Source: Georgenia soli
GTDB lineage: Bacteria > Actinomycetota > Actinomycetes > Actinomycetales > Actinomycetaceae
Direction: 5' to 3'
DNA length: 64,000 bases
NCBI RefSeq assembly: GCF_002563695.1
Contig: NZ_PDJI01000004.1
Span: forward strand, 3,844,001-3,908,000
This document shows positions 22,464 to 32,003 of this stretch, one piece after another. Both the position numbers and the translations under genes were made by a program. The notes beneath the pieces are model-generated. The model worked only from the letters and a program-made list of their open reading frames with translations, was not told the origin of the DNA and searched no databases. Each line of letters begins with the position of its first letter. Within the stretch, counting starts at the first letter, position 1.

Positions 22464-22503
22464 GCACGCACGGACCCAGGCGGCGCGGAAGCGAGGAGAT
22501 GAC

Positions 22504-23208
22504 ATGGCGATGCAGGTGGAGTTCTGCGGAGAGTGGTTCACGGCGGACCCGGAGGACCCCTTCGTGATCGGCCGCGAGGGCCCCCTCGAGATCGACGACA
22601 ACCCTTACCTCCACCGCCGCTTCCTCCAGGTCACGCAGCACGAGGGCCTGTGGTGGCTGGAGAACGTCGGCTCGCGGCTGTCTGCCACGATCGCGGACCC
22701 GGAGGGCAACACCCAGGCCTGGCTCGCCCCCGGCGCCCGCCTGCCGGTCGTCTACGCGCGCACGGTCGTGCTCTTCACCGCGGGCCCCACGACCTACGAG
22801 CTCACCCTGGTCAACGACGAGCCGACCTTCCTGCCGACCCGCCCGGCCGAGGAGCTCGAGATCGGTGAGACCACCATCGGCCCGGTGACCCTGACCGAGA
22901 GCCAGCACCTGCTCGTCCTCGCCCTCTCGGAGCCCGTGCTCAACGGCCGCGGCTCTACGGCGAGCATCCCCACCTCCGCGGAGGCCGCCAACCGCCTGGG
23001 CTGGGCGCTGACCCGGTTCAACCGCAAGCTTGACAACGTCTGCGAGAAGCTGCACCGCCACGGGGTGCGCGGCCTGCGGGGAGGACCCGGCAAGCTCGCG
23101 GTGAACCGCCGCGCCCGGCTGGTCGAGCACGCCGTCGCCTCGCGGCTCGTCGTGCCCGAGCAGCTGCCCCTGCTCGACGACGCGCAGGCGCTCGCCGACG
23201 CCGACTGA
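22504..23208 (+). CDS. FHA-like domain plus helix-turn-helix, candidate regulator
   Basis: A 234-residue protein. Residues 1-105 look like an FHA fold: PFVIGREGPLEIDD (GR motif), PYLHRRFLQV in place of the usual Ser-x-x-His, and a late ENVGSRLSA. Residues about 125-215 are helical and resemble a winged helix: ESQHLLVLALSEP, then PTSAEAANRLGWALTRFNRK, then a basic segment HRHGVRGLRGGPG. This predicts a phosphorylation-responsive DNA-binding protein. GAGGAG precedes the ATG. It lies 40 bp after the kinase gene and 32 bp before a triple palindromic operator, which makes it the obvious candidate for binding that operator; this is inference. Confidence 0.75.
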   Translation: MAMQVEFCGEWFTADPEDPFVIGREGPLEIDDNPYLHRRFLQVTQHEGLWWLENVGSRLSATIADPEGNTQAWLAPGARLPVVYARTVVLFTAGPTTYELTLVNDEPTFLPTRPAEELEIGETTIGPVTLTESQHLLVLALSEPVLNGRGSTASIPTSAEAANRLGWALTRFNRKLDNVCEKLHRHGVRGLRGGPGKLAVNRRARLVEHAVASRLVVPEQLPLLDDAQALADAD

Positions 23209-23239
23209 GTCAGGAGGCGAGACCTCCGCGGCCGCGGCG

Positions 23240-23303
23240 GGGGAGTTCTTCCCGCCCACGCGGCGGGGAGTTCTCCCCACGTCGGGGCGGGGGAGTTCTC
23301 CCC
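23240..23303. promoter_or_regulatory. Three palindromic operator sites, 25-bp period
   Basis: GGGGAGTTCTTCCC (23240-23253), GGGGAGTTCTCCCC (23265-23278) and GGGGAGTTCTCCCC (23290-23303) start exactly 25 bp apart. The last two have perfect 6-bp arms around TT. The same motif recurs before two other genes of this block (38755-38768; 42704-42717 and 42735-42748), each time with its last copy 34-35 bp before a -10-like hexamer. Confidence 0.8.
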
Positions 23304-23337
23304 GAAATAGTGGGACCGGTCCGTCACCGTCCTGAGT

Positions 23338-23343
23338 TAGCAT
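23338..23343 (+). promoter_or_regulatory. -10-like hexamer TAGCAT of the Ig/FN3 gene
   Basis: TAGCAT lies 34 bp after the last operator copy. No -35 hexamer is seen at 17-18 bp upstream, which suits an activator-dependent promoter. The transcript would have a leader of about 55 nt before GTG 23405. Confidence 0.5.
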
Positions 23344-23404
23344 CCATCCGGGTCCGTTGCTCAGGACCAAAGACCTTTTGTGACTGCTCCCGGGGGAGGA
23401 CCGC

Positions 23405-26400
23405 GTGCCAGGGAAGAGGGCCTCGGGCCGCCGCGGCACGACGGCGGACGCGACGGCGACCGGACGCCCCACCCGCGCCGCCGAGCGCCGGACCCGCAAC
23501 CGGCGTCGGGTCGCGTCCGGCACCGTCCTGAGCCTGGTCGCGGGCACGGTGGTCGCCGCGAGCCTCCTGCACGACGGCGTCGCCACCGCCGACGTCGAGC
23601 TGAACGACGGCGGCGTGTGGGTCACGAACGGGTCCGAGCTGCTCGTCGGCCGGGTGAACTACCCGGTCCAGCAGCTCGACGGCTCCGTCACCTCCGCCAG
23701 CAACGAGATCGACGTCCTCCAGGAGGGGGCCACCGTCCTGGTGGCCGACTCCGGCGTGGACCTGCTCAGCACCCTCGACCCGGCGACGGTCTCCACCGAC
23801 GCCGGCGGCGTCACGCTGCCCGCCGACCACCAGGTCGGGCTCGGCGGCGGGGTGGTCGGCGTCCTCGACGTCGGCTCGGGCAACCTGCGCACCGCACCGG
23901 CGGAGCAGACCGGCCTCCTCGCCGACGAGGAGGCGCCGCCGCAGGCGTCCCTCGGCGCGAACGCGGAGATGGTGGTCGGCAAGGACGGCACCGCCTACGG
24001 CCTGTCCACGGCCGACTCCACCGTCGTCACCGTGCCGAAGGGCACCGAGAAGCTGCAGGCGGAGGCCGCCGCCGCCGCGGAGGCGGGGGAGAGCGCGGAC
24101 CCCGTCGAGCTCGACGAGACCGAGACCGGCATCGCTGCGGACGACTTCACGGACGCCGAGACCCAGCTGACGGTCGTGGGCGACCAGCCCGTGGTGCTCA
24201 CGCGCACCGTCGACGAGCGGCTGCTGCTCGCCCGGCCCGGCGCCGACGTCGTCGACCTCACCGACCTCGGGCTGGACACCAGCCAGGTCCGGCTCCAGCA
24301 CCCGGGCGCCAGCGGCACCGACGTCGTCCTCGCCAGCGCCGACGCGCTCGTGCGGGTCCCGCTCCGCGGCGGCGACCCCGTCACCCTCCGCGCGCCCGCG
24401 GCCGGCCGCCCGGCCGCGCCCGTGGTCGTCAACGGCTGCGTGCACGCCGCCTGGGCCGGGGCCGAGAGTCACTACCTCCAGCAGTGCGGCAAGAGCGAGG
24501 CCGTCGAGGCGCCCGTCCCCACCACCGCCGCCGACGCGACGCTGGAGTTCCGCACCAACCACGGCCTCGTCGTGCTCAACGACACCCTCTCCGGGACCGT
24601 CTACCTCGTCAACGAGTCCATGACGATCGTCGAGAACTGGGACGACGTCACGCCCCCGGACGCGACGGACGAGCTGGAGGAGGAGTCCCAGCAGGACATC
24701 ACCGACGAGATCCCGCTGGACCGCGACGCCGAGAACCGCCCGCCGGTGGCCGAGGACGACAGCTTCGGCGTCCGCGCCGGGACGACCACCGTCCTGGAGG
24801 TCCTCGCCAACGACACCGACCCCGACGGCGACCTCCTCGCCGTCGGCGGCGTCGAGGGCTTCCCGGGCGGGCTCGGGGAGATCCGGCCCGTCCTCGGGGG
24901 CCGTGCGCTGCAGGTGTCGGCGCCCGAGGGCGCCACCGGCAGCGGCAGCTTCAGCTACACGGTCAACGACGGACGCGGCGGCGAGGCGACGGCCTCCGTG
25001 GCCCTGCGCGTCGTCCCCGAGGCCGAGAACACCCCGCCCGAGCAGCTGCGACCCGCCCGGCTCACCGTCACCTCCGGCGCGACCGGCAAGATCAACGTCC
25101 TCACCCACATGCGGGACGCCGACGGCGACGAGATGCTCCTGACGGGAGCCACCGCCCCGGCCGACGACGTCGTGCGGTTCACCCCCGACGGCGCCCTGGA
25201 GTTCGTCGACTCCGGCGTCACGACGGGCGTGAAGTCCGTGCCGGTGACGGTCTCCGACGGCCGCGAGACCACCGAGGTGAGCGTCGAGGTCGACGTCCGC
25301 GAGGAGGGCAACCTCCCGCCGGTGCCGGTCTTCGACTACTTCCGCGCCACCGCCGGGGAGGAGGTGGTGATCGACCCGATCGCGAACGACACCGACCCCG
25401 ACGGCGAGCCGCTGCGCCTCGCGGACGTGCGGACGCAGGGCGACGCGACGATCGTCCCCGACTACGACGCCGGGACGTTCCGCCTCACCGCCGAGACCGT
25501 CGGCGCCCACTACCTGACGTATGTCGTCGTCGACGACTCCGGCAAGGACGCGACCGGGCTGGTGCGGGTGGAGGTGACGGAGCCGGCCGACGGCGCGCCC
25601 GTGGCGGTCCAGGACACGGCGCTGCTCCCCGCGGGCGGCTCCGTGCTCGTCGACGTCCTCGCCAACGACGAGGACCCCTCCGGCCGTCTCCTCGCCGTCC
25701 AGCAGGTCACCGTGCCGCCCGAGTCGGGACTGGTCGTCTCCGTCCTCGAGCACCGCATCCTCAAGATCAGCGCCAAGCAGGTGCCCGGGGGGCCCGTGCG
25801 CTTCGGCTACACCGTGTCCAACGGCGACTCCTCGGCCGAGGGCGAGGTCGTCGTGATGCCGGTGGCCACCGACTCGGCGCTCCAGCCGCCCGTCGCCGAG
25901 GCCGACACCGCGACGGTGCGCGCCGGCGACTTCGTGACGATCCCGGTGCTGCAGAACGACTCCCACCCCGCGGGTCTGGAGTTCGAGCTCGACCACGAGC
26001 TCGCCGAGGCGCCGGACGCGGAGAAGGGCCACTTCTTCGTCTCCGGCGAGACCCTGCGGTTCCGCGCGCCCGCGCAGCCGCAGACCGTCAACGCCGTCTA
26101 CCGCGTCGTCGACTCCGCCGGCAACGAGGCCTCCGCCCAGGTGACGGTGCACGTCCAGGCGGACGCCGACCGCAACTCCGCCCCGCTGCCGGCCCCCATC
26201 GAGACCCGCGCCTTCAGCGGCGAGCGGATCCGCATCCAGGTGCCGCTGTTCGGCATCGACCCCGACGGGGACTCGGTCCAGCTCCTGGGCGCCGGCGAGG
26301 CGCCGCAGCTCGGGCGCATCGTCGAGGTGGGCCCGGGCTACCTCGACTACGAGGCCTACGGCCACCTCGACGGCACCGACGAGTTCACCTACACGGTGCG

Positions 26401-29400
26401 CGACCGGCTCGGCATGGTCGCCTCCGCCCCCGTGCGCGTCGGCGTCGTGCCGCCGCCGCAGTCCAACCGGTCCCCGGACGCCCAGGACGACGCGATCGAG
26501 GTGCGGCCCGGCCGGGAGATCACCGTCGACGTCCTGGCGAACGACACCGACCCCGACGGCGACCCGCTCTACCTGCCCACGGGCGAGCTGGGCGAGCCCT
26601 TCGACCCGGTCGAGGGCGTCGACATCTCCGTCGAGAACGGCATGCTGAAGATCCTCAGCCCGGAGGAGCCGACGGTCTTCACCGTCGCCTACCGCGTCAC
26701 CGACAACCGCGGCGGGCAGGACACCGGGCTGCTCGAGGTCAAGGTCTCCCCGGACGCCCCGCTGCTGCCCCCGCTCGCGCGCGACGACCTGGTGCAGGCC
26801 GCGGACATCATCGACCACGACACCGTCACCGTCCCCGTCCTGGAGAACGACGAGGACCCCGACGGCACCGCCGAGGCGCTGCGGGTCTCCGTCACCGACG
26901 GGCCGGAGGGCGTCTCCGTCGTCGACAACCAGGTCCAGGCGCCGGTGCTGCCGAACCGGCAGGTCATCACCTACCAGGTCCAGGACGTCGACGGGAACGT
27001 CGGCTACGCCTTCGTCGACATCCCCGGCGTCGAGGACACCGGCCCCGTGCTGCGCACCGACGCCGACCCGATCGAGGTGCTCACCGGCGAGACCCGCGAG
27101 ATCGCGATCGAGGACTACGTCGTCTCCCCGAGCGGGAAGGACGTGCGGCTGACCGACGGCGCGTCCGTGACGGCGACGAACTCCAACGGCGCCGAGCCCG
27201 TCGTGGACGCGACGACCCTGAGCTACACCTCGGCGCAGGGCTACGCCGGGCCGGCCGCGATCACCTTCGAGGTCACCGACGGCGCCAGCGCCGAGGACGG
27301 GCTCCGTTCCGTCCTGACGCTGCCGATCACGGTCCTGCCCGACGGCGGCAACACCCCGCCGACCTTCGCCGGCGGCTCCGTGGAGGTCTCGCCCGCCGAG
27401 GAGCCGGTGACGCTCAACCTGCGCAACCTCGTCCAGGACCCCGACACCGCCGACTTCAACCAGCTCACCTACCGCCTCGTGGAGATCCCGCCCGGGGTCT
27501 CGGCGAGCATGGAGGGGACGTTCCTGTCCGTCTCGGCGCCCGCCGACACCCCGGCGGGCAGCGAGCACGAGATCGTCATCTCCGTGGCGGACCCGGTCAA
27601 CGAGCCCGTCCTCGGGACCGTGACCGCCACCGTGGTGCCGTCGACCCGGCCCCAGGCCGGCGTGCAGGACCGGGACCTCGGCACCGTCGACCAGGGCGAG
27701 CGGCGGTCCGTCGACGTGCTGGCGGGCGCCTACAACCCCTTCCCCGGCGAGCCGCTCCGGGTGGTCGACGCCTACACCGAGACCGGCACCGTCGACGTCG
27801 GCTTCAGCGGCGGGCAGGTCACGGTGACCCCGGCCGGCGACTTCGTCGGGCGCGCCGTCGTGGTGTTCGTCGTCGAGGACGCGACCGGCGACGCCCGCCG
27901 GCACGTCGAGGGACGCCTGACGATGAACGTCGTCGGGGTCCCCGAGCGCCCCGCGCCGCCGCGCGTGGAGGACGTGCGCGACCGGACCGTGGTGCTCTCC
28001 TGGACGGCGCCGGCCAGCAACGGCTCGCCGATCACGGGCTACACGGTCGAGTCCTCCGGCTCGACCACGCAGTGCGGCACCACCACCTGCACCATCTCGG
28101 GGCTGACCAACAACGTCGAGTACACGTTCACGGTGACGGCGACCAACGCGGTCGGCGACTCCGAGCCGTCCGGTGCGTCCGCCGTCGCCCGGCCCGACGT
28201 CAGGCCCGAGCGGCCCATGCCGCCGCGGCTCACCTTCGGCGACGGCGAGCTCGCTGTCGAGTGGACCGCGCCGCCGACCGCCGGGTCGCCGGTGGAGTCG
28301 TACGACCTGATGATCTCCCCGGCCGCGGGCAGCGGCCAGGTCAGCGTCAGCGGCACCAGCTACACCTGGTCCGGGCTGACCAACGGCCAGGAGTACCGGG
28401 TCCAGGTGCGCGCCCGGAACCAGGCCCCCGACCCCTCGGAGTGGTCCGGCTGGTCCGCCGGCGAGGTGCCGGCCGGCGTGCCCGACGCGCCCGCCGCGCC
28501 GCGCGTCCAGCGCGTCGACGACCCGGTGGCCCAGCAGATCACCGCGTCCTGGACCGCCCCGTACGCGAACGGCGACGCCGTGTCGCAGTACCAGGTCCAG
28601 ATCTTCCGCGACGGCGGGCTCTTCCGGGACTTCACGACCTCCGGCACGTCGTTCCAGGAGGACGCCCCAGCCGGGTCCGACTACACCGTCAGCGTGCGCG
28701 CCCAGAACAAGGCCGGCTGGTCCGGCTGGTCCGCGCGGTCCCAGCCGGTGCGCTCCTTCGCCCGGCCCTCCGCACCCGGTACCCCGACCGCGACAGCCAC
28801 CGGCTCCGACGGCGTGGTGCAGCTGGAGTTCAGCAACGCCCAGCCCAACGGCGACCCGATCACCGGCTACCAGGTGTCCGTCAACGGCGGCGGGTGGCAG
28901 AGCCTGCGCGCCGACCGGACCGTCCGGGGGCTCAACGACGGCCAGAGCTACTCGTTCCGCGTCCGGGCGACGAACACCTACGCCGGTGACGCGTCCGGCG
29001 CGTCGAACGCGGCCGTGCCCTACGGGCCGCTCGGCAGCCCGACGCTCTCGGCAAGCAGGACGGCGGACCGCGAGATCACCTTCCGCTGGTCGAGCCCGGA
29101 CGGCAACGGCCGGCCGATCGACGCAACCCAGATCCGGTTCAAGGACGGGGGCGGCAGCTGGAGCGGCTGGCAGAACGTCGCGGCGTCCGGTTCCACCACC
29201 CGCGGCGGCCAGTGGTCGACGGACTACTCGGCGGAGTTCCGGGTGGTCCGCTCCGACGGGCAGACGACGTCGGCCAGCGACAGCGCCCGCACGGCCGACG
29301 AGCCGAAGCCGGATCCCACGGTGCGCGTCGCCAAGGGCGACCGGGTGAACGCGTCCGACTGCTCGGGCGCTGCGTGCCGGTACGTGTCCGTGGCCTACAC

Positions 29401-29614
29401 CGACCTGCCCGGCGGCAGCTACAACGTCACCTTCCAGGTCGACGACGGCGGCTGGCGCAACATGGAGGCCAGCACCAACGGCCGCGCCTACACCTTCAAG
29501 GCCGGGAGCGGCACCCTCCAGACGACCATGTACTACGGCTGGCCGGGCTACCGGACCCGGGTCATCGTCCAGGGCAACGGCTACAACCTCATGAGCCCCG
29601 TGTACACCTGGTAG
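23405..29614 (+). CDS. Giant Ig-like/FN3 repeat surface protein (2069 aa)
   Basis: A secreted or membrane-anchored adhesin-like protein. A basic N-terminus leads into one hydrophobic helix (about residues 36-58). Residues about 60-440 look like beta-propeller sequence. Residues about 446-1515 carry roughly ten Ig/cadherin-like repeats with the calcium-loop-like signature NDTDPDGD (for example near nt 24810, 25385, 26540, 26840). Residues about 1516-1900 contain five fibronectin type III domains (WTAPASNGSPITGYTV type), followed by a C-terminal domain with two cysteines (DCSGAAC). It matches the fn3 gene of the PFNA cluster, placed before MoxR and DUF58. GTG is preceded by GGAGGA; its promoter carries three operator sites. 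Confidence 0.92.
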   Translation: MPGKRASGRRGTTADATATGRPTRAAERRTRNRRRVASGTVLSLVAGTVVAASLLHDGVATADVELNDGGVWVTNGSELLVGRVNYPVQQLDGSVTSASNEIDVLQEGATVLVADSGVDLLSTLDPATVSTDAGGVTLPADHQVGLGGGVVGVLDVGSGNLRTAPAEQTGLLADEEAPPQASLGANAEMVVGKDGTAYGLSTADSTVVTVPKGTEKLQAEAAAAAEAGESADPVELDETETGIAADDFTDAETQLTVVGDQPVVLTRTVDERLLLARPGADVVDLTDLGLDTSQVRLQHPGASGTDVVLASADALVRVPLRGGDPVTLRAPAAGRPAAPVVVNGCVHAAWAGAESHYLQQCGKSEAVEAPVPTTAADATLEFRTNHGLVVLNDTLSGTVYLVNESMTIVENWDDVTPPDATDELEEESQQDITDEIPLDRDAENRPPVAEDDSFGVRAGTTTVLEVLANDTDPDGDLLAVGGVEGFPGGLGEIRPVLGGRALQVSAPEGATGSGSFSYTVNDGRGGEATASVALRVVPEAENTPPEQLRPARLTVTSGATGKINVLTHMRDADGDEMLLTGATAPADDVVRFTPDGALEFVDSGVTTGVKSVPVTVSDGRETTEVSVEVDVREEGNLPPVPVFDYFRATAGEEVVIDPIANDTDPDGEPLRLADVRTQGDATIVPDYDAGTFRLTAETVGAHYLTYVVVDDSGKDATGLVRVEVTEPADGAPVAVQDTALLPAGGSVLVDVLANDEDPSGRLLAVQQVTVPPESGLVVSVLEHRILKISAKQVPGGPVRFGYTVSNGDSSAEGEVVVMPVATDSALQPPVAEADTATVRAGDFVTIPVLQNDSHPAGLEFELDHELAEAPDAEKGHFFVSGETLRFRAPAQPQTVNAVYRVVDSAGNEASAQVTVHVQADADRNSAPLPAPIETRAFSGERIRIQVPLFGIDPDGDSVQLLGAGEAPQLGRIVEVGPGYLDYEAYGHLDGTDEFTYTVRDRLGMVASAPVRVGVVPPPQSNRSPDAQDDAIEVRPGREITVDVLANDTDPDGDPLYLPTGELGEPFDPVEGVDISVENGMLKILSPEEPTVFTVAYRVTDNRGGQDTGLLEVKVSPDAPLLPPLARDDLVQAADIIDHDTVTVPVLENDEDPDGTAEALRVSVTDGPEGVSVVDNQVQAPVLPNRQVITYQVQDVDGNVGYAFVDIPGVEDTGPVLRTDADPIEVLTGETREIAIEDYVVSPSGKDVRLTDGASVTATNSNGAEPVVDATTLSYTSAQGYAGPAAITFEVTDGASAEDGLRSVLTLPITVLPDGGNTPPTFAGGSVEVSPAEEPVTLNLRNLVQDPDTADFNQLTYRLVEIPPGVSASMEGTFLSVSAPADTPAGSEHEIVISVADPVNEPVLGTVTATVVPSTRPQAGVQDRDLGTVDQGERRSVDVLAGAYNPFPGEPLRVVDAYTETGTVDVGFSGGQVTVTPAGDFVGRAVVVFVVEDATGDARRHVEGRLTMNVVGVPERPAPPRVEDVRDRTVVLSWTAPASNGSPITGYTVESSGSTTQCGTTTCTISGLTNNVEYTFTVTATNAVGDSEPSGASAVARPDVRPERPMPPRLTFGDGELAVEWTAPPTAGSPVESYDLMISPAAGSGQVSVSGTSYTWSGLTNGQEYRVQVRARNQAPDPSEWSGWSAGEVPAGVPDAPAAPRVQRVDDPVAQQITASWTAPYANGDAVSQYQVQIFRDGGLFRDFTTSGTSFQEDAPAGSDYTVSVRAQNKAGWSGWSARSQPVRSFARPSAPGTPTATATGSDGVVQLEFSNAQPNGDPITGYQVSVNGGGWQSLRADRTVRGLNDGQSYSFRVRATNTYAGDASGASNAAVPYGPLGSPTLSASRTADREITFRWSSPDGNGRPIDATQIRFKDGGGSWSGWQNVAASGSTTRGGQWSTDYSAEFRVVRSDGQTTSASDSARTADEPKPDPTVRVAKGDRVNASDCSGAACRYVSVAYTDLPGGSYNVTFQVDDGGWRNMEASTNGRAYTFKAGSGTLQTTMYYGWPGYRTRVIVQGNGYNLMSPVYTW

Positions 29615-29685
29615 CCCGCCGGTCCCGGCCCGCGCCCCGGCACCCTGACACCCCCAACGCCCCCACCCACACCGAAGGACCACCC

Positions 29686-30702
29686 GTGACCGCCACCAGC
29701 ACCTCCGCGCCCGTCATGACCCAGGAGCAGGCCACCTGGTTCGCCGGGACGTTCGACCGCATCGTCGAGAACGTCTCCGGGGCCGTGATCGGCAAGCAGA
29801 ACGTGGTGCGCCTGGTGGTCACCACGCTCCTCTCCGGCGGGCACCTGCTCCTCGAGGACTACCCGGGGACGGGCAAGACCCAGCTCGCCCGCGCGCTGGG
29901 CCAGACCCTCCAGGCGAGGAGCAGCCGCATCCAGTTCACCCCGGACCTGCTGCCCTCCGACGTCACCGGCGTGTCGATCTTCGACCCGAAGACCCAGACC
30001 TTCGAGTTCCACGAGGGCCCGATCTTCGCCAACGTCGTCCTCGCCGACGAGATCAACCGCGCCTCGCCCAAGACGCAGTCCGCCCTGCTGGAGGTCATGG
30101 AGGAGGGTCGCGTGACCGTGGACGGCGTCCCCTACGACGTCGGCCGGCCGTTCATCGTGCTCGCCACGCAGAACCCGATCGAGCAGGCCGGCACCTACCG
30201 CCTGCCCGAGGCCCAGCTCGACCGTTTCCTGATGAAGACCTCGGTCGGCTACCCGGACCACGCCGCCACCGTCCAGATCCTCCACGGCGCCGCCCAGCGC
30301 GACCGGGCCGGTGCGCTGGCCCCCGTCATCACCGGCCAGGCCGTCTCCGACATGGTGGCCCTCGCCGACACCGTGCACGTGGACCCGGCCGTGCTGGAGT
30401 ACGTCTCGCGCATCGTCGAGGAGACCCGGCGCGCCCCGGGCGTCGTCGTCGGCGTCTCGGTCCGCGGGGCCCTCGGCCTCGTGCGGGCGGCCAAGACCTG
30501 GGCGGCCGCGCACGGACGCAACTTCGTCGTCCCGGACGACGTCAAGGAGCTCGCCGAGCCGGTGCTCGCCCACCGCCTCGTCCTCGAGGCGGAGGCCGAG
30601 TTCGAGGGCGCCACCGCCGCCGACGCCCTCGCGGTCGTCCTCTCCGACGTCGTGCCGCCGGCCGTGCGCGCCCAGGCGCAGGAGCAGGCTCCCCGGCAGT
30701 GA
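29686..30702 (+). CDS. MoxR-type AAA+ ATPase
   Basis: A 338-residue MoxR ATPase. Walker A is LLEDYPGTGKTQLA, Walker B VVLADEINRASPKTQ, sensor 1 VLATQNPIEQAGTYRLPEAQLDRF, and the sensor 2 region follows. MoxR ATPases act as chaperones that mature or insert partner proteins and nearly always sit beside a DUF58 protein, as here (4-base overlap, GTGA). The start is GTG 29686 with GAAGGA upstream. It corresponds to the aaa-atp gene of the PFNA cluster. The 71-bp gap after the giant repeat gene has no clear terminator, so cotranscription is likely. Confidence 0.94.
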   Translation: MTATSTSAPVMTQEQATWFAGTFDRIVENVSGAVIGKQNVVRLVVTTLLSGGHLLLEDYPGTGKTQLARALGQTLQARSSRIQFTPDLLPSDVTGVSIFDPKTQTFEFHEGPIFANVVLADEINRASPKTQSALLEVMEEGRVTVDGVPYDVGRPFIVLATQNPIEQAGTYRLPEAQLDRFLMKTSVGYPDHAATVQILHGAAQRDRAGALAPVITGQAVSDMVALADTVHVDPAVLEYVSRIVEETRRAPGVVVGVSVRGALGLVRAAKTWAAAHGRNFVVPDDVKELAEPVLAHRLVLEAEAEFEGATAADALAVVLSDVVPPAVRAQAQEQAPRQ

Positions 30703-32003
30703 GCACCGAGCGCAGCACCCGGACGGCGGGAAGCTCGACCACCGCCCGGGTCGGCACCACCGCACGCACCTCGCTGACCCAGCGGCTGAGCACCATCCCC
30801 GGGGTGCAGGGGGCTCTGGAGCGCACCCGCGCCCAGCGCCTCGCCACCGCCCGGGTGCTGCGCTGGGTCGGCGCCCTCGGCTGGGTCACCGTCGCCGCCG
30901 GCGCGGTGGCCTGGGCGGTCGGACGGCGGCTCGGGTGGGTCGAGCTCGTCGTCGTCGGCGCGGTGCTGGTGGCCATCTTCCTCGCCGCCCTCGCGTTCAC
31001 GCTCGGCCGGCAGCCCTACGCGGTGAGCCTGCGCCTGTCCGAGTCCCGCGTGGTCGTGGGGGAGCGGGCCATGGCCGGCGTCGTCGTGCGCAACACGGCG
31101 GCCCACCCGGTGCTGCCGGCGCGGATCGAGATGCCGGTCGGCCAGGCCGAGGTGTCCTTCGCCCTGCCCGGCCTCCCGCGGGGCGGGGAGCACGAGGAGC
31201 TCTTCGCCATCCCGACCGCCCGGCGGGCCGTCATCGCCGTCGGCCCCGTGCGGTCCGTGCGCGGCGACCCGCTGGGCCTCGTCCGCCGCTCGATGACGTG
31301 GACCGACGTGGAGGAGCTCTACGTCCACCCCCGGACCGTGCGGCTGGCCTCCACGGCCGCCGGCTTCCTCCACGACCTCGAGGGTGCGACCACCCGGGAC
31401 ATCACCAGCTCCGACCTCGCCTTCCACGCCCTGCGCGAGTACATCCCGGGCGACGACCGCCGTCACGTGCACTGGCGCTCGACCGCCCGCACCGGGAAGC
31501 TCATGGTCCGCCAGTTCGAGGAGACCAGGCGCTCGCACGTCGTCGTGGCGCTGAGCCGCAACGAGGTCGACTACTACGACGAGGACGAGCTGGAGATCGC
31601 CGTCTCGAGCGCCGGCTCGCTGGGGCTGCAGGCGCTCGAGGAGGAGAAGGACCTCACCGTCCTCACGAGCCACGAGGTGCTGCCCGCGCTCTCCCGCCGC
31701 CAGCTCCTCGACAACCTCACCCGGCTGCAGACCGGCACCGGCCCCGTGGGCGTGGTGACGATGGCCCGGACGATCGCCCGCGACGTCGAGCACGCCTCCA
31801 TGGCCATCCTCGTCTGCGGCTCCACCGTCACCCCGCGCGACCTGCGCGCCGCCGGTGCCGTGCTGCCCGTCGGCGTGCGGGCCCTGGCGATCCGGGTGGA
31901 CCGGGACGCGGAGGCCGGGCTGTCGACGGTCGGCGTGGTCACCGTCCTGACGGTCAACCAGCTGGACGAGCTGCCCCGCACGCTGCGGAAGGCGATGCGA
32001 TGA
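30699..32003 (+). CDS. DUF58 membrane protein, MoxR partner
   Basis: A 434-residue protein with two membrane helices near residues 50-100 followed by a beta domain and the DUF58 signature FHALREYIPGDDRRHVHWRS, then a von Willebrand A-like C-terminus (HVVVALSRNEVDYYDED). In most genomes DUF58 proteins are functional partners of MoxR ATPases. The start is a GTG overlapping moxR; the stop overlaps the transglutaminase-like gene (ATGA), so moxR, DUF58 and the next gene are translated together. It matches duf58 of the PFNA cluster. Confidence 0.93.
   Translation: MSTERSTRTAGSSTTARVGTTARTSLTQRLSTIPGVQGALERTRAQRLATARVLRWVGALGWVTVAAGAVAWAVGRRLGWVELVVVGAVLVAIFLAALAFTLGRQPYAVSLRLSESRVVVGERAMAGVVVRNTAAHPVLPARIEMPVGQAEVSFALPGLPRGGEHEELFAIPTARRAVIAVGPVRSVRGDPLGLVRRSMTWTDVEELYVHPRTVRLASTAAGFLHDLEGATTRDITSSDLAFHALREYIPGDDRRHVHWRSTARTGKLMVRQFEETRRSHVVVALSRNEVDYYDEDELEIAVSSAGSLGLQALEEEKDLTVLTSHEVLPALSRRQLLDNLTRLQTGTGPVGVVTMARTIARDVEHASMAILVCGSTVTPRDLRAAGAVLPVGVRALAIRVDRDAEAGLSTVGVVTVLTVNQLDELPRTLRKAMR

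Noticed and set aside
23324..29683. Leftward open frame of about 2100 codons and another rightward frame opposite the Ig/FN3 gene
   Set aside because: Both are shadows of the repeat-rich 2069-residue gene, which has a proper start and recognisable domains.
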